From: Musicola paradisiaca NCPPB 2511
Lineage (GTDB): Bacteria; Pseudomonadota; Gammaproteobacteria; Enterobacterales; Enterobacteriaceae
NCBI RefSeq assembly: GCF_000400505.1
Contig: NZ_CM001857.1
Span: 2,470,257 to 2,534,256 of the forward strand
DNA length: 64,000 nucleotides
Reading direction: 5' to 3'
The notes under the pieces are model-generated. The model had not been told where the DNA came from, made no database searches, and saw only the letters and a program-made list of their open reading frames with translations. Made by a program: the position numbers and the translations under genes. Positions 16,337-25,737 of this stretch are shown here, one piece after another. Position 1 is the first letter of the stretch, and every line of letters begins with the position of its first letter.

Positions 16337-16463
16337 TATCCCCAAAATAATTCTGGCTGCCGGAAGTCAACCAGAGAGTGAATCCCGATGAACTCCCCCG
16401 GATAAAAGATTCGGGTGAACGAACGCAACCAATACGCCTGCAATGTGCAGTATGACGGCTATA
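16337..16463. repeat. Intergenic repeat element, copy 2 (short form)
   Basis: This 127-bp element starts TATCCCCAAAATAATTC and ends CAGTATGACGGCTATA. It has the internal GAGAGTGAATCCCGATGA and GATTCGGGTGAACGAACGCA blocks of the copy at 10608-10802. It lies between ftnA and copD and contains no gene. Confidence 0.8.
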
Positions 16464-16590
16464 TTTGACGCATCTTGCCCGGTGGTAATTATTGTTATTG
16501 CGGGAGTCGCCCATTGATAAAAAAACCTCTCCGGATTATTCAGTCGCGATGCCACCACATACAGCAGCAGGCAGGAAACGCGACGGCGAC

Positions 16591-17469
16591 TTAGCCGGGA
16601 GAACGGGTGGCAAAATCGCTAACCAGCAACAACACCAGTAACGCCAGGAGCATGCCTGTACTCGTCAGGCGGAAAAACCAACGCTCCGCCCAGCGAGTAC
16701 AGCCACGAAATCGGGGTACAACCCGGTAGCGGTTAAACAGTGCTATGCCGACCATCAACGCCACCAGCACGACTTTAAGCGCCAGTAACTGGTTATACCG
16801 CAAAGAAAAATCCAGCGGCCAGCCAGCAATAAAGCCGACGTTTATCATCCCGGTCAAGATCGAGCCCGCCACGGCGAAGTGCGCCACGCAGGAAAAATGC
16901 AACATGGTGCGGATCGCCATAGCCCGCCATTGCGGATGCGTTGACGCCCTTACCAGCCAGAACAATGGCGGCAACCCGCCGACCCAGAACGCAGTAAAGA
17001 TCAGATGTAACGCCTGATTGGCGCGCTGCAACATCCCCGGCCCGCCCTCCAGCACGGCGGCATGCCCGGTGAACGCCATGCCGACCAGCTGCGCCAGCGC
17101 CGCCAGCAACACCAGCCGCTGCCGCATCATTCCCGGCGACAAGAGCGACAGGCAGCCCAGCAGCGCGGCGATCGGCTGCCAGCGCCATGCCTGACCGAAC
17201 CGGGTATCCAGCACCGCCTGCCACACCGCAAGATCACGCAGATTCAGCCAGTCGCCGCTCATCAACACCAGTTGCAGCGCCAGCAATGCCCCGGCGCTCA
17301 ACAAGGTGACGCCGCAACAGATCATCAGCAGGAACCGCAACTGATATTGCAGACGAGCGCGATACGCCGGCGGGGCCAACAGGGCGCCATAGCAGGCACC
17401 ACCAGCCAGCAACATCAGCGCGACAACGTGCACCCAGCGCAACAGCACATAAAACCATTCCGGCGTCAT
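16591..17469 (-). CDS. copD: Copper resistance membrane protein CopD family (YebZ)
   Basis: This 292-residue protein has about eight membrane segments, starting WFYVLLRWVHVVALMLLAGG. The blocks FTGHAAVLEGG...RANQALHLIFTAFWVGGLPPLFWL and LHFSCVAHFAVAGSILTGMINVGF are typical of CopD/YebZ, with conserved His residues that may bind copper or heme in the membrane. CopD proteins are thought to move copper across the inner membrane together with periplasmic CopC. The enterobacterial order is copC-copD-yebY, but here no copC homologue lies upstream (17470-17705) and ftnA has come between copD and yebY. Confidence 0.92.
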   Translation of the reverse strand: MTPEWFYVLLRWVHVVALMLLAGGACYGALLAPPAYRARLQYQLRFLLMICCGVTLLSAGALLALQLVLMSGDWLNLRDLAVWQAVLDTRFGQAWRWQPIAALLGCLSLLSPGMMRQRLVLLAALAQLVGMAFTGHAAVLEGGPGMLQRANQALHLIFTAFWVGGLPPLFWLVRASTHPQWRAMAIRTMLHFSCVAHFAVAGSILTGMINVGFIAGWPLDFSLRYNQLLALKVVLVALMVGIALFNRYRVVPRFRGCTRWAERWFFRLTSTGMLLALLVLLLVSDFATRSPG

Positions 17470-17705
17470 GGTTCACTTCACATCACAACGACGGCCAGGG
17501 CATCACCGGCCGTTAATACACGCTGGCGACGCCGCCCGGCGTCGTTCATCCAGAAAGAAAACGTAGGCTTCGGCATTGTCTGTTCTTCGGGGGAGGCATC
17601 ATCATTAACGGCGCAGCATACGCACTTCTCTCTGGTGTGTCGACGCAGCATTTGCCAACCTCCACGTTCTGCATTACCTTGTGGCGCAACCGACAGGAGG
17701 AGATC

Positions 17706-17936
17706 ATGACACAAAATCTGGCCGAGCTTTCTTTCGAAGAGATGGAGAGAGTGAATGTGGATCTGGCGGCATCCGGTATTGCTTTTCGCGAGCGCTACAA
17801 TATGCCGGTGATTGCGGCAGAGATAGAACAACAACAGCCCGAAGCATTGCGCGCTTATTTCCGCGAACGGCTTGCCCATTATCGGGAAATCTCCCATCAG
17901 TTCTCGACCCTGCCCTACGATCCTGAAGCGAAATAA
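17706..17936 (+). CDS. holE: DNA polymerase III theta subunit HolE
   Basis: This 76-residue protein (NLAELSFEEMERVNVDLAASGIAFRERYNMPVIAAEIEQQQPEALRAYFRERLAHYR) matches HolE. Theta binds the epsilon proofreading exonuclease (DnaQ) in the Pol III core and stabilises it. AGGAGGAG 5 bases before the ATG fixes the start. It is encoded divergently from copD, the same neighbourhood as in E. coli (holE next to the copC/copD locus and close to ptrB). Confidence 0.96.
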   Translation: MTQNLAELSFEEMERVNVDLAASGIAFRERYNMPVIAAEIEQQQPEALRAYFRERLAHYREISHQFSTLPYDPEAK

Positions 17937-18075
17937 TCCGCTTAACACCCGGCGCCGTCGGCGGGCTCCTCCTCACGACGGCGCTCACCGGCGGATGAAA
18001 GCGCCGTCGCCGACACACTGTTTACGGCCCCATTGATAGCCAACGCCTTTTTCACCAGCCCGAGCGGGCGTATTT

Positions 18076-18194
18076 TCATCCCTCATCTCTCATCCCTCAT
18101 CCCTCATCCCTCATCCTTCATCCTTCATCCTTCATCCTTCATCCTTCATCCTTCATCCTTCATCCTTCATCCTTCATCCTTCATCCTTCATCCG
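18076..18194. repeat. Tandem repeat, 7-bp unit, 17 copies
   Basis: Seventeen contiguous units of TCATCCY run from 18076. The first units are TCATCCC/TCATCTC and from 18111 they are uniformly TCATCCT, ending in TCATCCG. The uniform part is likely to be unstable by slippage. It lies between holE and the small basic protein gene, outside any coding sequence. Apart from this array, 17937-18332 shows no gene. Confidence 0.95.
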
Positions 18195-18332
18195 CAGGAT
18201 TAAATCACTACAAACACCCTGTCATTCCAGAATATTCCGCGCCGGTAAAGCGCATTTTTTTACTTGCATCGCCCAACGAACAGGAGGTTAATAAACGGGC
18301 AAACCTACCTTTTATCAAGCGAGGCAACGAAA

Positions 18333-18449
18333 ATGAGTAAAGGAATGGATCGCAAGCGAGACGGCAAGAAAAAACCGTTGAAAACCGCCGCAGAAAAGCG
18401 GGCGGAAAAGCGTGCCAAACGAGCTCAGCCGCAACCCGACAGCAACTGA
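18333..18449 (+). CDS. Small basic protein, 38 residues
   Basis: A short frame encodes MSKGMDRKRDGKKKPLKTAA followed by EKRAEKRAKRAQPQPDSN: very Lys/Arg/Ala-rich, without membrane segment or signal. GAGG lies 8 bases before the ATG. I have the impression of similar small Lys-rich proteins in other enterobacteria but cannot name a family. A nucleic-acid or ribosome-associated role would be guesswork. The upstream in-frame ATG at 18264 gives an extension without a ribosome binding site. Confidence 0.6.
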   Translation: MSKGMDRKRDGKKKPLKTAAEKRAEKRAKRAQPQPDSN

Positions 18450-18698
18450 GTTCCCTGCGTAACCGGCCGTCACCCGGCGACGACAGCGCCCTCCCCGCAC
18501 TTCGGTGCCCGAATGACCTGCCCTGCCGCTGAATGGCGCTGACTGATCGAGACAACCACCAGCACCCGTGTGCGTCAGTCAAATTGCGGAACCTGCATTA
18601 TGCTATCCCTGTATCGCCTCATGCAGTGAGGGGCCGGACGGCGAATCCGCCTGACACGCCGTGTCGGGTTTGATGCACCGCCCGGCTCCGCTATAGTG

Positions 18699-20759
18699 TC
18701 AGGCCGGCCCGCCAGCCCCCGCCGCATCCTGCCCGCGCACCATCAGCAAGAAAGCATACTCCAGCGCAATATCCTCGAAAGCAGCAAAACGGCCAGATTT
18801 ACCACCATGACCGGCTCGCATATCGGTGCAGAGCAGCAGCAGGTTATCATCCGTTTTCAATTCGCGCAGTTTCGCCACCCATTTGGCAGGTTCCCAATAC
18901 TGCACCTGGGAATCATGCAGCCCGGTCGTGACCAGCACATGCGGATACGCCTGCGACGTCACGCCGTCATACGGGCTGTACTGGAGAATATAGCGATAGC
19001 TGGCTTCTTCATTGGGGTTGCCCCACTCGTCATATTCCCCGGTGGTCAACGGAATCGACTCATCAAGCATGGTGGTCACGACATCCACAAACGGCACCTG
19101 CGCCACCATTCCCCGGTACAGTGACGGCGCCATATTGGCCACCGCCCCCATCAGTAAACCGCCGGCACTGCCGCCCATGGCGAACACCTGCCCGGCGTCG
19201 CCATACCCCTGCGCCACCAGCGCCTGCGTCACATCGATGAAATCCGTGAACGTATTCATCTTGTTAAGCAGACGCCCGCCGTCATGCCAGCGCTGCCCCA
19301 ACTCGCCGCCGCCGCGAATATGCGCCAGCGCGAAGACGAAACCACGATCCAGCAAACTCAACCGGCTGATGCTGAACTCCGGATCCATACTGCTGCCGTA
19401 GGCGCCATAGCCGTAAACCAACAACGGATTTTTGCCCAACTGACAGTGCTGACGGTGATACACCAGCGATACCGGGATCGGCTCGCCGTCGCGGGCGGCG
19501 ATCCACAACCGCTCGCTGCAATAGTCATCCGCGCTAAACCCCTTGACGTCCGATTGTTTCAACACCTGCTGGTTGCCGGTAGCCATATCCAGCTCATACA
19601 CGGTGGACGGCGTCGTCATGGACGAGTAGCCATAGCGCAACCGCGATGTCTCGGGCGTCGGATTAAACGTCAGCCAGGCGACGTATGTCGGATCGTTGAA
19701 GGCGATCGCCCGATCACTCCCCGTCTGCCAGTTCACATAACGCAGATGCGTCAACCCCTGTTCCCGCTCTTCCAGCACATACCAGTCATCAAACAGCACG
19801 AACCCTTCCAGCACCCGCTCGGCCCGCGGCGGCACCAGCGTTTCCCAGGCATCCTCTCCGGCATCGAGGGCGCGATACAGCCCAAACGTTTTGCCGCCGC
19901 GGTTGGAGCGGACATAGAAGCGATCGTGAAGGTGGTCGAGTTCGTACTCGTGATCAGGCCGGCGGGGCACAAAGACCTGCGGTACCGCATGCGGGTCGTC
20001 CGCATCCAACAGCAGGATTTCCGTGCTGGTGGTGCTGCTGAGATAGATCAGGATATAGCGCTCGGAAAAGGTTTTATCCAGGCTTAAATAGAACGCATCG
20101 TCCGCCTCTTCATACACCAGCACATCCCGCGCCGGGTCATCCCCCAGCCGGTGACGGTAGACCTGATAAGGCAACAGCGTCTGCGGATGCTTGCGAACGT
20201 AATACAACGTCTGCGAATCCGCGCTCCACTCGACGGCGGAAGAGACATTCTCCAACGTGTCCGCCAGCCATTCGCCGCTGGCAAGATCGCGCACCGTGAC
20301 ACGGTACTGACGGCGCGACAGCACATCCTCCGCCACTGCCATCAGACGGGTGTTCGGGCTGATGGCCAGCGCCCCCAACTGATAAAATTCATGCCCTGCG
20401 GCCCGCTGGTTGCCATCCAGCAAAATCTGCCAGGCGTCGCTTTCCGACTCCGGCTGACGTTGGTGAATGGCGTACTCTTTACCCGGCTCGAACCGGCTTT
20501 GGTAACGGTAGCCGCGTTTCACATAAGGCACCAACCAATCCGCCGGCGGTACGCGCGCCACCATTTCGTCATACAGCGATTGCCGCACGGCGGCGAACGG
20601 CGCCATCACCTGCTCGCTGTAGCGATTCTCCTCCTGCAACCAGGCCAACACGGCGGGGTCTTCGCGATCGTTATCACGCATCCAGTAATAGTTATCGATA
20701 CGGGTATCGCCGTGCAGGGTTAAAGCATGGGGACGTTTCTCGGCGATGGGGGCTTTCAT
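18699..20759 (-). CDS. ptrB: Oligopeptidase B (protease II)
   Basis: This 686-residue cytoplasmic serine peptidase of family S9A cleaves short peptides after Arg and Lys. It has an N-terminal beta-propeller (about residues 80-400) and a C-terminal alpha/beta-hydrolase domain. The nucleophile Ser is in [15 protein letters not shown], the catalytic Asp in [14 protein letters not shown] and the His in [10 protein letters not shown]. The N-terminal [26 protein letters not shown] is characteristic. The length equals E. coli PtrB (686). It lies close to holE as in E. coli, but exoX and yobB are missing between them. Confidence 0.96.
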   Translation of the reverse strand: MKAPIAEKRPHALTLHGDTRIDNYYWMRDNDREDPAVLAWLQEENRYSEQVMAPFAAVRQSLYDEMVARVPPADWLVPYVKRGYRYQSRFEPGKEYAIHQRQPESESDAWQILLDGNQRAAGHEFYQLGALAISPNTRLMAVAEDVLSRRQYRVTVRDLASGEWLADTLENVSSAVEWSADSQTLYYVRKHPQTLLPYQVYRHRLGDDPARDVLVYEEADDAFYLSLDKTFSERYILIYLSSTTSTEILLLDADDPHAVPQVFVPRRPDHEYELDHLHDRFYVRSNRGGKTFGLYRALDAGEDAWETLVPPRAERVLEGFVLFDDWYVLEEREQGLTHLRYVNWQTGSDRAIAFNDPTYVAWLTFNPTPETSRLRYGYSSMTTPSTVYELDMATGNQQVLKQSDVKGFSADDYCSERLWIAARDGEPIPVSLVYHRQHCQLGKNPLLVYGYGAYGSSMDPEFSISRLSLLDRGFVFALAHIRGGGELGQRWHDGGRLLNKMNTFTDFIDVTQALVAQGYGDAGQVFAMGGSAGGLLMGAVANMAPSLYRGMVAQVPFVDVVTTMLDESIPLTTGEYDEWGNPNEEASYRYILQYSPYDGVTSQAYPHVLVTTGLHDSQVQYWEPAKWVAKLRELKTDDNLLLLCTDMRAGHGGKSGRFAAFEDIALEYAFLLMVRGQDAAGAGGPA

Positions 20760-21096
20760 GAGGGGACTCCTGTGCTGACGCGCCGGTTTGGATTGGGCGC
20801 AAGCGTGCCACGGATCAATCGCTGGATCCAGCCTGCCCGGGCTGTCCGTTGATTTTCCTGAAGCGGCTCCGCATTTTTTATCCGCTGTTTAACCGTTCTA
20901 CTCCGCGTTTACGATACGCATCCCAGCGGATGGCGGATGTTTCTGCTCCGGTTATGGCACCGCACTTGTCCTGCCGGTATCGCGAGGCTTGCGCCAGATT
21001 CCTGAGCGGATGCGCACGCAAACGTTTTCGCTTATACTTCGGGCGGTTCGGATTACCCGTTTTGATTTTTTCACAACACCATCAGGTATCAGGCTT
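20760..21096. other. Divergent promoter region ptrB/purT
   Basis: About 335 bases between the divergent starts. It holds the PurR box listed separately and presumably both promoters. No gene is supported. Confidence 0.5.
21016..21031 (+). promoter_or_regulatory. PurR operator of purT
   Basis: ACGCAAACGTTTTCGC is an almost perfect 16-bp PurR box (ACGCAAACGTTTNCNT), 65 bases before the purT start. In E. coli purT belongs to the PurR regulon, where hypoxanthine or guanine acts as co-repressor. Confidence 0.9.
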
Positions 21097-22275
21097 ATGT
21101 TAACAATGGGAACAGCCCTGCGCCCCGGCGCTACCCGCGTTATGCTGCTGGGTTCGGGCGAGCTGGGAAAAGAAGTGGCGATTGAGTGTCAACGTCTGGG
21201 GATTGAGGTGATCGCGGTCGATCGCTACGCCGATGCGCCTGCCATGCAGGTCGCCCACCGCAGCCATGTCATCAATATGCTGGACGGCGACGCGCTGACG
21301 CAGCTGGTGGCGCTGGAGCGCCCTGACTACATCGTGCCTGAAATCGAAGCTATCGCCACGGAAACCCTGGTGGCGCTGGAGCAACAGGGGCAAAAAGTGG
21401 TGCCCTGTGCCGAAGCTACCCGTCTGACCATGAACCGGGAAGGCATTCGGCGGCTGGCGGCTGAAACCCTTGGTTTGCCGACCTCCACCTACCGTTTCGC
21501 CGCCGATGAGCGTGCGTTTCGTCAGGCCGCCGACGAGCTGGGTTATCCCTGCATCGTCAAGCCGGTGATGAGCTCTTCCGGCAAGGGGCAAAGCCTGATT
21601 CGCTGCGCCGATCAGCTTGAAAATGCCTGGCGCTACGCGCAAGAAGGCGGCCGTGCCGGCGGCGGCAAGGTGATTGTTGAAGGGGTGGTCAAATTCGACG
21701 TCGAAATCACCCTGCTCACTATCCATGCCGCCGACGGCCTGCATTTTTGCGACCCGATCGGCCACCGGCAGGAAGATGGCGACTACCGTGAGTCCTGGCA
21801 GCCGCAGCAGATGAGCCCGCTGGCGCTGGAGCGCGCCAAAGCGATCGCCGGCAAGGTGGTCAGCGCGCTCGGCGGTTACGGCCTGTTCGGCGTGGAGTTG
21901 TTTGTGTGCGGCGATGAGGTGATTTTCAGCGAAGTGTCGCCGCGCCCGCACGATACCGGCATGGTTACGCTGATTTCCCAGGAGCTGTCCGAGTTCGCGC
22001 TGCATGTGCGCGCATTCCTTGGGCTGCCGATCGGCGCCATTCGTCAGTACGGCCCGTCGGCCTCTGCGGTGATCCTCCCTGAACTGACCAGCAGCGACGT
22101 GCGTTATCAGGGGCTTGAACAGGCGCTGCAACCGCATACGCAAATCCGTTTGTTCGGTAAACCGGACATCGCCGGCAAACGCCGGATGGGCGTGGCGCTC
22201 GCCGTCGCCGACAGCACCGACGCAGCCGTCGCGCTGGCTAAAGCCGTCGCTGCCGCCGTCAACGTCAGCGGCTAA
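21097..22275 (+). CDS. purT: Formate-dependent phosphoribosylglycinamide formyltransferase PurT
   Basis: This 392-residue ATP-grasp enzyme uses ATP and formate to turn GAR into formyl-GAR in purine synthesis, a folate-independent alternative to PurN. The N-terminus [31 protein letters not shown], the central [17 protein letters not shown] and the [28 protein letters not shown] metal/ATP block match E. coli PurT closely, and length is the same. The start at 21097 aligns with the E. coli start. A PurR box precedes it. Confidence 0.97.
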   Translation: MLTMGTALRPGATRVMLLGSGELGKEVAIECQRLGIEVIAVDRYADAPAMQVAHRSHVINMLDGDALTQLVALERPDYIVPEIEAIATETLVALEQQGQKVVPCAEATRLTMNREGIRRLAAETLGLPTSTYRFAADERAFRQAADELGYPCIVKPVMSSSGKGQSLIRCADQLENAWRYAQEGGRAGGGKVIVEGVVKFDVEITLLTIHAADGLHFCDPIGHRQEDGDYRESWQPQQMSPLALERAKAIAGKVVSALGGYGLFGVELFVCGDEVIFSEVSPRPHDTGMVTLISQELSEFALHVRAFLGLPIGAIRQYGPSASAVILPELTSSDVRYQGLEQALQPHTQIRLFGKPDIAGKRRMGVALAVADSTDAAVALAKAVAAAVNVSG

Positions 22276-22368
22276 TACCGCAGCGGGCCGCTAGTGATGG
22301 CTATCGGCCCGTGCCACCGCATGAAACCGTGGCGCGATACCCACGCCATCCGTGATTAAAGGCGCCGC

Positions 22369-22845
22369 CTAGCGCTTCCACCACCACACCTGTCGTTGCT
22401 CCCGCCGATGTTCACCCGACGTTGTCGCCGGCGTTTTGGAGAGAAACAGCCCCGCCAGAATCAGCACGACGCCCCCTATCTGCACCCACGGCGCCGTCGT
22501 CGCATGACTGAATGCGTCGGCCAACACACCGGTCAGCATTTGGCCGCCAATCACCAGCAGCGTGGCCTTCATCGCGCCCAACCGCGGCAATACGTAGCTG
22601 TTGACGGCGACAAACAATGCGCCGATGACGCCCCCCAACCAGGCGAAGGCAGGGGCGCCGCTCGGCACCGCGCTGCGCAGATCGCCGGACAAACACAACG
22701 TCAGCGTCAGGAATAAAAACCCCAGTAGATGATTCCAAAACGACGCAAAAAACGCGCTTCGGGCCATACCCAGTCGTCCATTCAACAACCGGCTCAAGGC
22801 GATGCATCCCCCGTTAAGCACCGCCAGTATCATCATGATAGCCAT
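22369..22845 (-). CDS. Small DMT-family transporter, YdcZ-like (DUF606), second of pair
   Basis: This 158-residue protein has about five membrane segments and the LNGRLG...FWNHLLGFLFL...GGQMLTGVLADAF pattern of the DUF606/YdcZ family. These half-size drug/metabolite transporter relatives often occur as pairs, probably forming heterodimers. It begins one base after the stop of the first subunit gene (22847-23308). The charged tail GEHRREQRQVWWWKR is expected in the cytoplasm. The substrate is unknown. A LysR gene lies divergently upstream and is the likely regulator. Confidence 0.85.
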   Translation of the reverse strand: MAIMMILAVLNGGCIALSRLLNGRLGMARSAFFASFWNHLLGFLFLTLTLCLSGDLRSAVPSGAPAFAWLGGVIGALFVAVNSYVLPRLGAMKATLLVIGGQMLTGVLADAFSHATTAPWVQIGGVVLILAGLFLSKTPATTSGEHRREQRQVWWWKR

Positions 22846-22846
22846 G

Positions 22847-23308
22847 TCACCGTCCCGCCATGATCAGCAGCAGCGTCCCCGCCAACACGCACAGCAATGC
22901 GCCGCCATCACGCGGCGTCAGCCGGCGTTTAGCCATGCCGAACCCGCCGCACACGTCCGTCGCCATACCGAACAGCATCTGCCCCAGCAACATCAGCGCC
23001 AGCGATCCGGACAGCGCCAACGGGCTATTGACGGTGATGGCCGCCAGCAGAACCGTCATCGCGCCGGGAATGCCGCCTAACCATGCCCACCAGGGCGCAG
23101 GCTGGCCCGACGACACAGCCGATTGTTGCCCCAAAAAACACAATCCTCGCAACAGTACGCCCGCAGCAAGCGTACCGATGCCATGAGCAACCCAGGACGC
23201 CGCGGCCGGTGAGCTGTAAACCGCCAGTTGACTGTTAAGGCCAATCATGGCGGAAAGCAATGCGCCGGCGCCGATCGCCAGCCCGCCTGACCCAATATTC
23301 ATACGCAT
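22847..23308 (-). CDS. Small DMT-family transporter, YdcZ-like (DUF606), first of pair
   Basis: This 153-residue, about five-segment membrane protein (AIGAGALLSAMIGLNSQLAVYSSPAAASWVAHGIGTLAAGVLL...GQMLFGMATDVCGGFG) is homologous to the next gene. The two are separated by one base and are surely cotranslated, consistent with a heteromeric exporter. The pair is divergent from the LysR-type regulator at 23413 with about 100 bases between the starts. Confidence 0.85.
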   Translation of the reverse strand: MRMNIGSGGLAIGAGALLSAMIGLNSQLAVYSSPAAASWVAHGIGTLAAGVLLRGLCFLGQQSAVSSGQPAPWWAWLGGIPGAMTVLLAAITVNSPLALSGSLALMLLGQMLFGMATDVCGGFGMAKRRLTPRDGGALLCVLAGTLLLIMAGR

Positions 23309-23385
23309 ACATGATCCTCGTTATGGATTTCGGCAGGCATTTTAGCGGGTGACGACATCCTCTATAATCCATCCCATACGAAACT

Positions 23386-23410
23386 GATTGTTTATCTATA
23401 GGCAACAATC
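23386..23410. promoter_or_regulatory. Inverted repeat, probable LysR-type operator
   Basis: GATTGTT (23386-23392) and AACAATC (23404-23410) form a perfect 7-bp inverted repeat with an 11-base spacer, containing the T-N11-A pattern of LysR-type sites. It ends 2 bases before the regulator start codon, so binding could repress the regulator itself as well as control the divergent DUF606 pair. Confidence 0.6.
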
Positions 23411-23412
23411 CT

Positions 23413-24420
23413 ATGAACGATTTTTCTTCTCTGCCGGTGTTCGTCGCCGTGGTGGAAAGCGGCAGTTTTTCAGCGGCGGGCAAACGGCTGAATCTGTCAA
23501 AATCAGCGGTCAGTAAACGCCTGAGCCAGCTGGAAGAGCGGCTGGGCGTTCGCCTGCTGCATCGCACCACCCGGCAGCTCAGCCTGACGGAGGCGGGCAG
23601 CGATTACTACGATTACGCGCAACGGGCACTGCAACTGGCGCAGCAGGCGGAAGACGCGGTTACACAGTTGCAAGAACGGCCTCAGGGAACATTGCGCGTC
23701 AGCGCGCCGATGGCGTTCGGGCTGCGTCATATTTCTCCCCTGTTGCCGATATTTCTGCACCGTTATCCCGAGGTCAGTGTCGATCTCTTGATGGATGATC
23801 GGGTGGTGGATTTGGTGGGCGAAGGGTTCGATTTAGCGGTACGTATCGGCCAGTTGCCGGATTCCAGCCTGATAGCCCGTCGGCTCGCCCCGTGTTTCAG
23901 TGTGCTGTGCGCCGCGCCGGATTACCTGCAACGTACCGACGTCCCTCAGCATATCGATGCGCTGAAGCACCACAATTGTTTGTTTTATCTCTATTTCAAA
24001 GGTGGGGTTGAATGGAGTTTCGAGGGCCCGGACGGCCCGGTGCGCTTTCAGCCTCATGGCAATTATCGCGCTAATAACAGCGAAGCGTTGTTCGATGCGC
24101 TGCTGGCGGGCGTCGGTATTTGCCAGGTACCCAAATTCATCGTCGGGCCGGCGTTGAGCGAAGGCCGGCTGGTGGAGGTGCTGCCGCAGTACCGCCTGCC
24201 GGAACACAGTATCTACGCGGTTTACCCGGAACGGCGCCACCTGCCGGCTAAAGTGCGGGTGTTCATCGACTTTCTCAGCCAGCATCTGGGCGAAGGCTCG
24301 GACTACCGCCGGGATTACGAATACGCCGCCAACCCAGGCGCGCGCGACGCGCCTCTACGCCCCAACCCCGGAAAGGAACCGCCTGCCCGCCCGGATAGCC
24401 GTGAAGAGGCAGCTTGCTAA
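23413..24420 (+). CDS. LysR family transcriptional regulator
   Basis: This 335-residue protein has an N-terminal winged HTH (FVAVVESGSFSAAGKRLNLSKSAVSKRLSQLEERLGVRLLHRTTRQLSLTEAG) and a periplasmic-binding-protein-like effector domain from about residue 90 (GTLRVSAPMAFGLRHISPLLPIFLHRYPEV). This is the common AaeR/DmlR-like subgroup. A Pro/Arg-rich tail of about 35 residues (NPGARDAPLRP...) is longer than usual. No strong Shine-Dalgarno is visible; an inverted repeat occupies that position. Divergent from the DUF606 transporter pair, it most probably controls them. The effector is unknown. Confidence 0.9.
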   Translation: MNDFSSLPVFVAVVESGSFSAAGKRLNLSKSAVSKRLSQLEERLGVRLLHRTTRQLSLTEAGSDYYDYAQRALQLAQQAEDAVTQLQERPQGTLRVSAPMAFGLRHISPLLPIFLHRYPEVSVDLLMDDRVVDLVGEGFDLAVRIGQLPDSSLIARRLAPCFSVLCAAPDYLQRTDVPQHIDALKHHNCLFYLYFKGGVEWSFEGPDGPVRFQPHGNYRANNSEALFDALLAGVGICQVPKFIVGPALSEGRLVEVLPQYRLPEHSIYAVYPERRHLPAKVRVFIDFLSQHLGEGSDYRRDYEYAANPGARDAPLRPNPGKEPPARPDSREEAAC

Positions 24421-24423
24421 CAT

Positions 24424-24450
24424 TAAAAACGCCGCAAGTCGATTGCGGCG
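24424..24450 (-). terminator. Terminator of xynA
   Basis: The stem CGCCGCAA / TTGCGGCG (8 bp, loop of 5) is followed on the minus strand by TTTTT. It sits between the convergent LysR and xynA genes and may act on both sides. Confidence 0.8.
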
Positions 24451-24474
24451 CAAGAATAAACCCTCATTACATCG

Positions 24475-25716
24475 TCATTGACTCACAAAGGTTGTCACAC
24501 TCAGCGGATTGAGCCATACGTTTGTTTTTCCACTGTTATCAACCTGATATGACCCGCCATATCCCACATTCAACGTCTCTGATGTGCTGTATTTTGCAAA
24601 TTTACCGACATCCGCGTGGCTAATGTTCAGTGTTAACAGTTGATCTGAGTCGTTCGTGTTGACTGCCACAATAACCATCTTCCCTTCTGCGTTCTTATAG
24701 GCAGTAAGGTGAACATTTGTCTGGGGGTTTTCCGTGGCTTGAATACGCTGGAACCCAGGGCGAACAAATTTGGCATATTGCGCCATCACATAACCACGTT
24801 TACTGACGTTGCCATCCTCGGTCAATAACCCATAGGAGCGGCGGATATACCACCAGACATACGCATTATAATTGGCGACCATGCTGGCATTCAGTTCAGT
24901 GGCGACATCAAGCGCCGATGACCAGTTATTGGCAGATTGCTTTGAATCAACATAATGCTCCGTCATCCAAAGTTGTTTACCGGCATTTTGCGCTAACGGG
25001 TAAGATTTAGGCGTTGTGCCATATAAATGCCCACCGACGATTGCTACGTATTGTGACGCATCGCTGTCATTTAATGTCGGGTCGGTTAAATTATGGTTAA
25101 AATTTAATGACTCGCCGACAATAACCTTAAGGGAACCGAATTTAGCGCCCTGTGATTTGAGATAATTTTTAAAATCATCACCACTCCATTCACACGATTC
25201 ATAATCAGGTTTCCAGTCAGGTTCGTTTTGTATAGAAATAGCATAAATAGGCGCACCCTGATTTTGCATATAATTTGAAAAATCTAAAAGATGCGAGGTA
25301 TAGCCGGAGTAATGCTCTGTCAGTAAACGCCCGCCATTGATCAGGCTATTGTTACTTTTCATATATGCCGGCGGTGTCCAGGGCGTCGCCATTATTTTTG
25401 CGCCCAACGTAGACACCTGACGTGCGCTCGATACCTGCTTATTCCATTTATTGGAATCCGGATCTATGCGTATGCGCATAATAGAGAGCCCGATTTGCCC
25501 GGTATCATTCCCGAAGGCAGTATTAATTTGATCTGTCGTCAGGTCGTTAATCCACCCAACGCCATTCATCCCACCAAACCCTTGAATTGTCTGATAATTA
25601 ACATCCGCATCAATACTTACTGTTGCCGCATGCACAGACAGTGCGATGGTGGTGGCCGAAACCAGAACCGTCGCACGTAAACAATGACGTACCCAGTCAT
25701 TTACCTTTCCATTCAT
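24475..25716 (-). CDS. xynA: Glucuronoxylanase XynA (GH30 subfamily 8)
   Basis: This 413-residue secreted enzyme has a signal peptide (cleavage near Ala30) and otherwise a single GH30 (beta/alpha)8 plus beta-sandwich fold. The catalytic residues are Glu165 (IQNEPDW, acid/base) and Glu253 (MTEHYVD, nucleophile), at the numbering known for Erwinia chrysanthemi XynA. The IRRSYGLL block carries the Arg that recognises the glucuronic acid side chain, so it should cut glucuronoxylan of plant walls next to MeGlcA branches. The start at 25716 gives the published length and has AAGGA upstream. The gene is clearly more AT-rich than its neighbours, suggesting transfer. Confidence 0.96.
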   Translation of the reverse strand: MNGKVNDWVRHCLRATVLVSATTIALSVHAATVSIDADVNYQTIQGFGGMNGVGWINDLTTDQINTAFGNDTGQIGLSIMRIRIDPDSNKWNKQVSSARQVSTLGAKIMATPWTPPAYMKSNNSLINGGRLLTEHYSGYTSHLLDFSNYMQNQGAPIYAISIQNEPDWKPDYESCEWSGDDFKNYLKSQGAKFGSLKVIVGESLNFNHNLTDPTLNDSDASQYVAIVGGHLYGTTPKSYPLAQNAGKQLWMTEHYVDSKQSANNWSSALDVATELNASMVANYNAYVWWYIRRSYGLLTEDGNVSKRGYVMAQYAKFVRPGFQRIQATENPQTNVHLTAYKNAEGKMVIVAVNTNDSDQLLTLNISHADVGKFAKYSTSETLNVGYGGSYQVDNSGKTNVWLNPLSVTTFVSQ

Positions 25717-25737
25717 CGTATTCATCCTTAATAACAT

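Noticed and set aside
18076-18194. Tandem repeats considered as a CRISPR array
   Set aside because: Units are 7 bp and contiguous, without spacers; a simple tandem repeat.
21100-22143. Minus-strand open frame across purT
   Set aside because: Antisense shadow of purT.
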